DNA of 64,000 nt from Variovorax paradoxus B4 (GTDB lineage: Bacteria; Pseudomonadota; Gammaproteobacteria; Burkholderiales; Burkholderiaceae_C). Under the pieces are notes generated by a model. The model saw only the letters and a program-made list of their open reading frames with translations. It was not told the DNA's origin and searched no databases. Positions 63,002-64,000 of the stretch are shown here, in pieces. Each line of letters opens with the position of its first letter. The stretch's first letter is position 1. The DNA lies in NCBI RefSeq assembly GCF_000463015.1, contig NC_022247.1, forward strand, positions 2,790,001-2,854,000, in the 5' to 3' direction. The translations under genes and the position numbers were made by a program.

Positions 63002-64000
63002 CGCGCCGGTTCCGCCGCGCGCCGCGGGACGGTCTTGGTCTGCGCGATGTAGGCGTTGCGCGTTTCGGTCACGGTGTCGATCAGGGCCTGCGACAGGTCG
63101 GTACGGAAAAGGTTGGCTTCGCGCAGATCGACGCCGATCAGGCGCGCCTTCTGCAGACTCGCATTCATGAGGTTGGCGCCGCGCAGCGAGGCATGGGTCA
63201 GGTCGGCGCGGATGAACAGGCTCTCGGGTGCATCGATGAAGCTCAGGTCCGCGCCCACGAGGCTGCAGGCCGAGAAGTCGCAGGTGTCGAGCGTGGCGCG
63301 GACGAAGCGCGCACCGTCCAGCGTCATGTCGCGCAGGCTGCACTGGATCAAGGTGGCACCTTCGAAGTCGATGGTGCGCAGGCTGCTGGTGCCGACGAAG
63401 CAACTGGTCTGCAATGTGGCCCCGGTGAAGACGATGCCCCGGTCGCCGAGGGTGTGGACCCATGCGCAGGCCTCGAGCTTTGCCTGCGAGAAATCCAGCC
63501 GCTCGACCTGGCAGGAGATCAGCCCGAACTTGTGCAGGGTCGCCGCGCGGAAGCTGCAATCCTGCAGCCGGCTCTGTTCGAGCAGGGTCACGTAATCGAA
63601 GCTGGCACGGTCGAAGCGGCAGTTCTGGAAGTGCATGCCGAAGAGATTCAGGTGCGCCAGGCGAGCCTCCGAGAAATCGCAGTCGTCGAAGCGGGTTTTC
63701 TCGATCATGGTGTCGTGGAGCTGCGTACGTATGAACGAGGTGTGCGTGCAATGCGCCAGGCTCAGGTTCGCGTTGTGCAGCACGCAACCGGCCAGCGAGG
63801 TGTGTGCCAGTCGTGCGCGAACCAGCACGGCCTCCGTGGCATCGGCCCCGTCGAGCCGCGCGGCGCTCAGGTCTGCGCTTTCGAGCAGCGTGCGGCGCAG
63901 GCAGGCGCCGCGCAGATCCATGTTCGAGAGGTCTGCGCCCGTCAGGTCCAGGCCGGAGAGGTCGCGGGTGGTGGCCATGCGCTCCTGCACCCGCCGTCGC
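62998..64000 (-). CDS. Pentapeptide-repeat protein, 5' end outside window (possible DUF2169 protein)
   Basis: The frame is open to the right edge of the window. Starts within it (GTG 63990, ATG 63978) are possible but neither has a good ribosome site at normal spacing, and proteins of this set commonly have an N-terminal DUF2169 domain of several hundred residues before the pentapeptides. The visible ~330 residues are almost all pentapeptide repeats (LSGLDLTGADLSNMDLRGACL, then LEACAWVHTLGDRGIVFTGATL) and end ETRNAYIAQTKTVPRR. I treat it as 5' truncated. The stop overlaps the next gene start. Confidence 0.82.
   Translation of the reverse strand, partial: RRRVQERMATTRDLSGLDLTGADLSNMDLRGACLRRTLLESADLSAARLDGADATEAVLVRARLAHTSLAGCVLHNANLSLAHCTHTSFIRTQLHDTMIEKTRFDDCDFSEARLAHLNLFGMHFQNCRFDRASFDYVTLLEQSRLQDCSFRAATLHKFGLISCQVERLDFSQAKLEACAWVHTLGDRGIVFTGATLQTSCFVGTSSLRTIDFEGATLIQCSLRDMTLDGARFVRATLDTCDFSACSLVGADLSFIDAPESLFIRADLTHASLRGANLMNASLQKARLIGVDLREANLFRTDLSQALIDTVTETRNAYIAQTKTVPRRAAEPAR

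Overview
The window is high-GC (about two thirds G+C), densely packed bacterial DNA. Its gene families (Bug-type solute receptors, Tex, a split PqiAABC set, many LysR and GntR regulators, CoA-thioester catabolism) suggest a soil- or plant-associated betaproteobacterium of the Comamonadaceae, most likely Variovorax or a close relative. That placement is inferred from family content and protein style, not from an rRNA or marker tree. I found no rRNA, tRNA, CRISPR array, insertion sequence or prophage.

Layout. (1) 1-11617, all plus strand: a fatty-acid/acyl-CoA catabolic run with the end of a 3-hydroxyacyl-CoA dehydrogenase, an M20 peptidase, thiolase, an acyl-CoA dehydrogenase carrying an in-frame palindromic-repeat insertion, small proteins, two SDRs, a hotdog thioesterase, an MDR reductase, an AidB-like acyl-CoA dehydrogenase and a GST. 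(2) 11631-17730: regulator/enzyme pairs (LysR with an azoreductase-like flavoprotein, AKR, MFS with LysR, FAH-family hydratase) flanked by two related intergenic repeats. (3) 17775-24022: a GntR-controlled locus with a Bug receptor, a class V aminotransferase and a 1025-aa FAD/Fe-S dehydrogenase. Two identical 15-bp operator-like repeats lie between the divergent arms. (4) 24044-31060: Ogt, efflux pumps, LysR, a PNPOx-like flavoprotein, and an M48 membrane protease coupled to a truncated haemoglobin. (5) 31274-39240: envelope and drug-efflux genes (Bcr-type MFS, another MFS, pqiA-pqiA-pqiB-pqiC, DHA2 pump). (6) 39273-44017: an S9 peptidase lipoprotein, then a response regulator and histidine kinase whose frame runs without a stop into a VOC-domain protein. 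(7) 44031-47441: MATE pump, DUF2239, a MarR/GIY-YIG pair with two CCCGGG operators, and a small membrane protein. (8) 47480-56008, minus strand: a nine-gene sugar-acid catabolic operon (GntR, two paralogous receptors, Zn-dehydrogenase, two permeases, ATPase, mannonate dehydratase family, fructuronate reductase family) with three TGGT/ACCA operators upstream. (9) 56195-60757: Tex, a patatin-like hydrolase and an orphan Bug receptor. (10) 60770-64000, minus strand: a type VI secretion accessory set (DUF4150 PAAR-like, DUF3540, two pentapeptide-repeat proteins), cut by the window edge.

The least ordinary loci are the kinase-VOC read-through with a promoter and palindrome embedded in the linker, the MarR/GIY-YIG pair with its own operators, the palindrome insertion inside an acyl-CoA dehydrogenase, and the sugar-acid operon that uses an amino-acid-type ABC importer with duplicated receptors. 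None is proven to be a new system from sequence alone.
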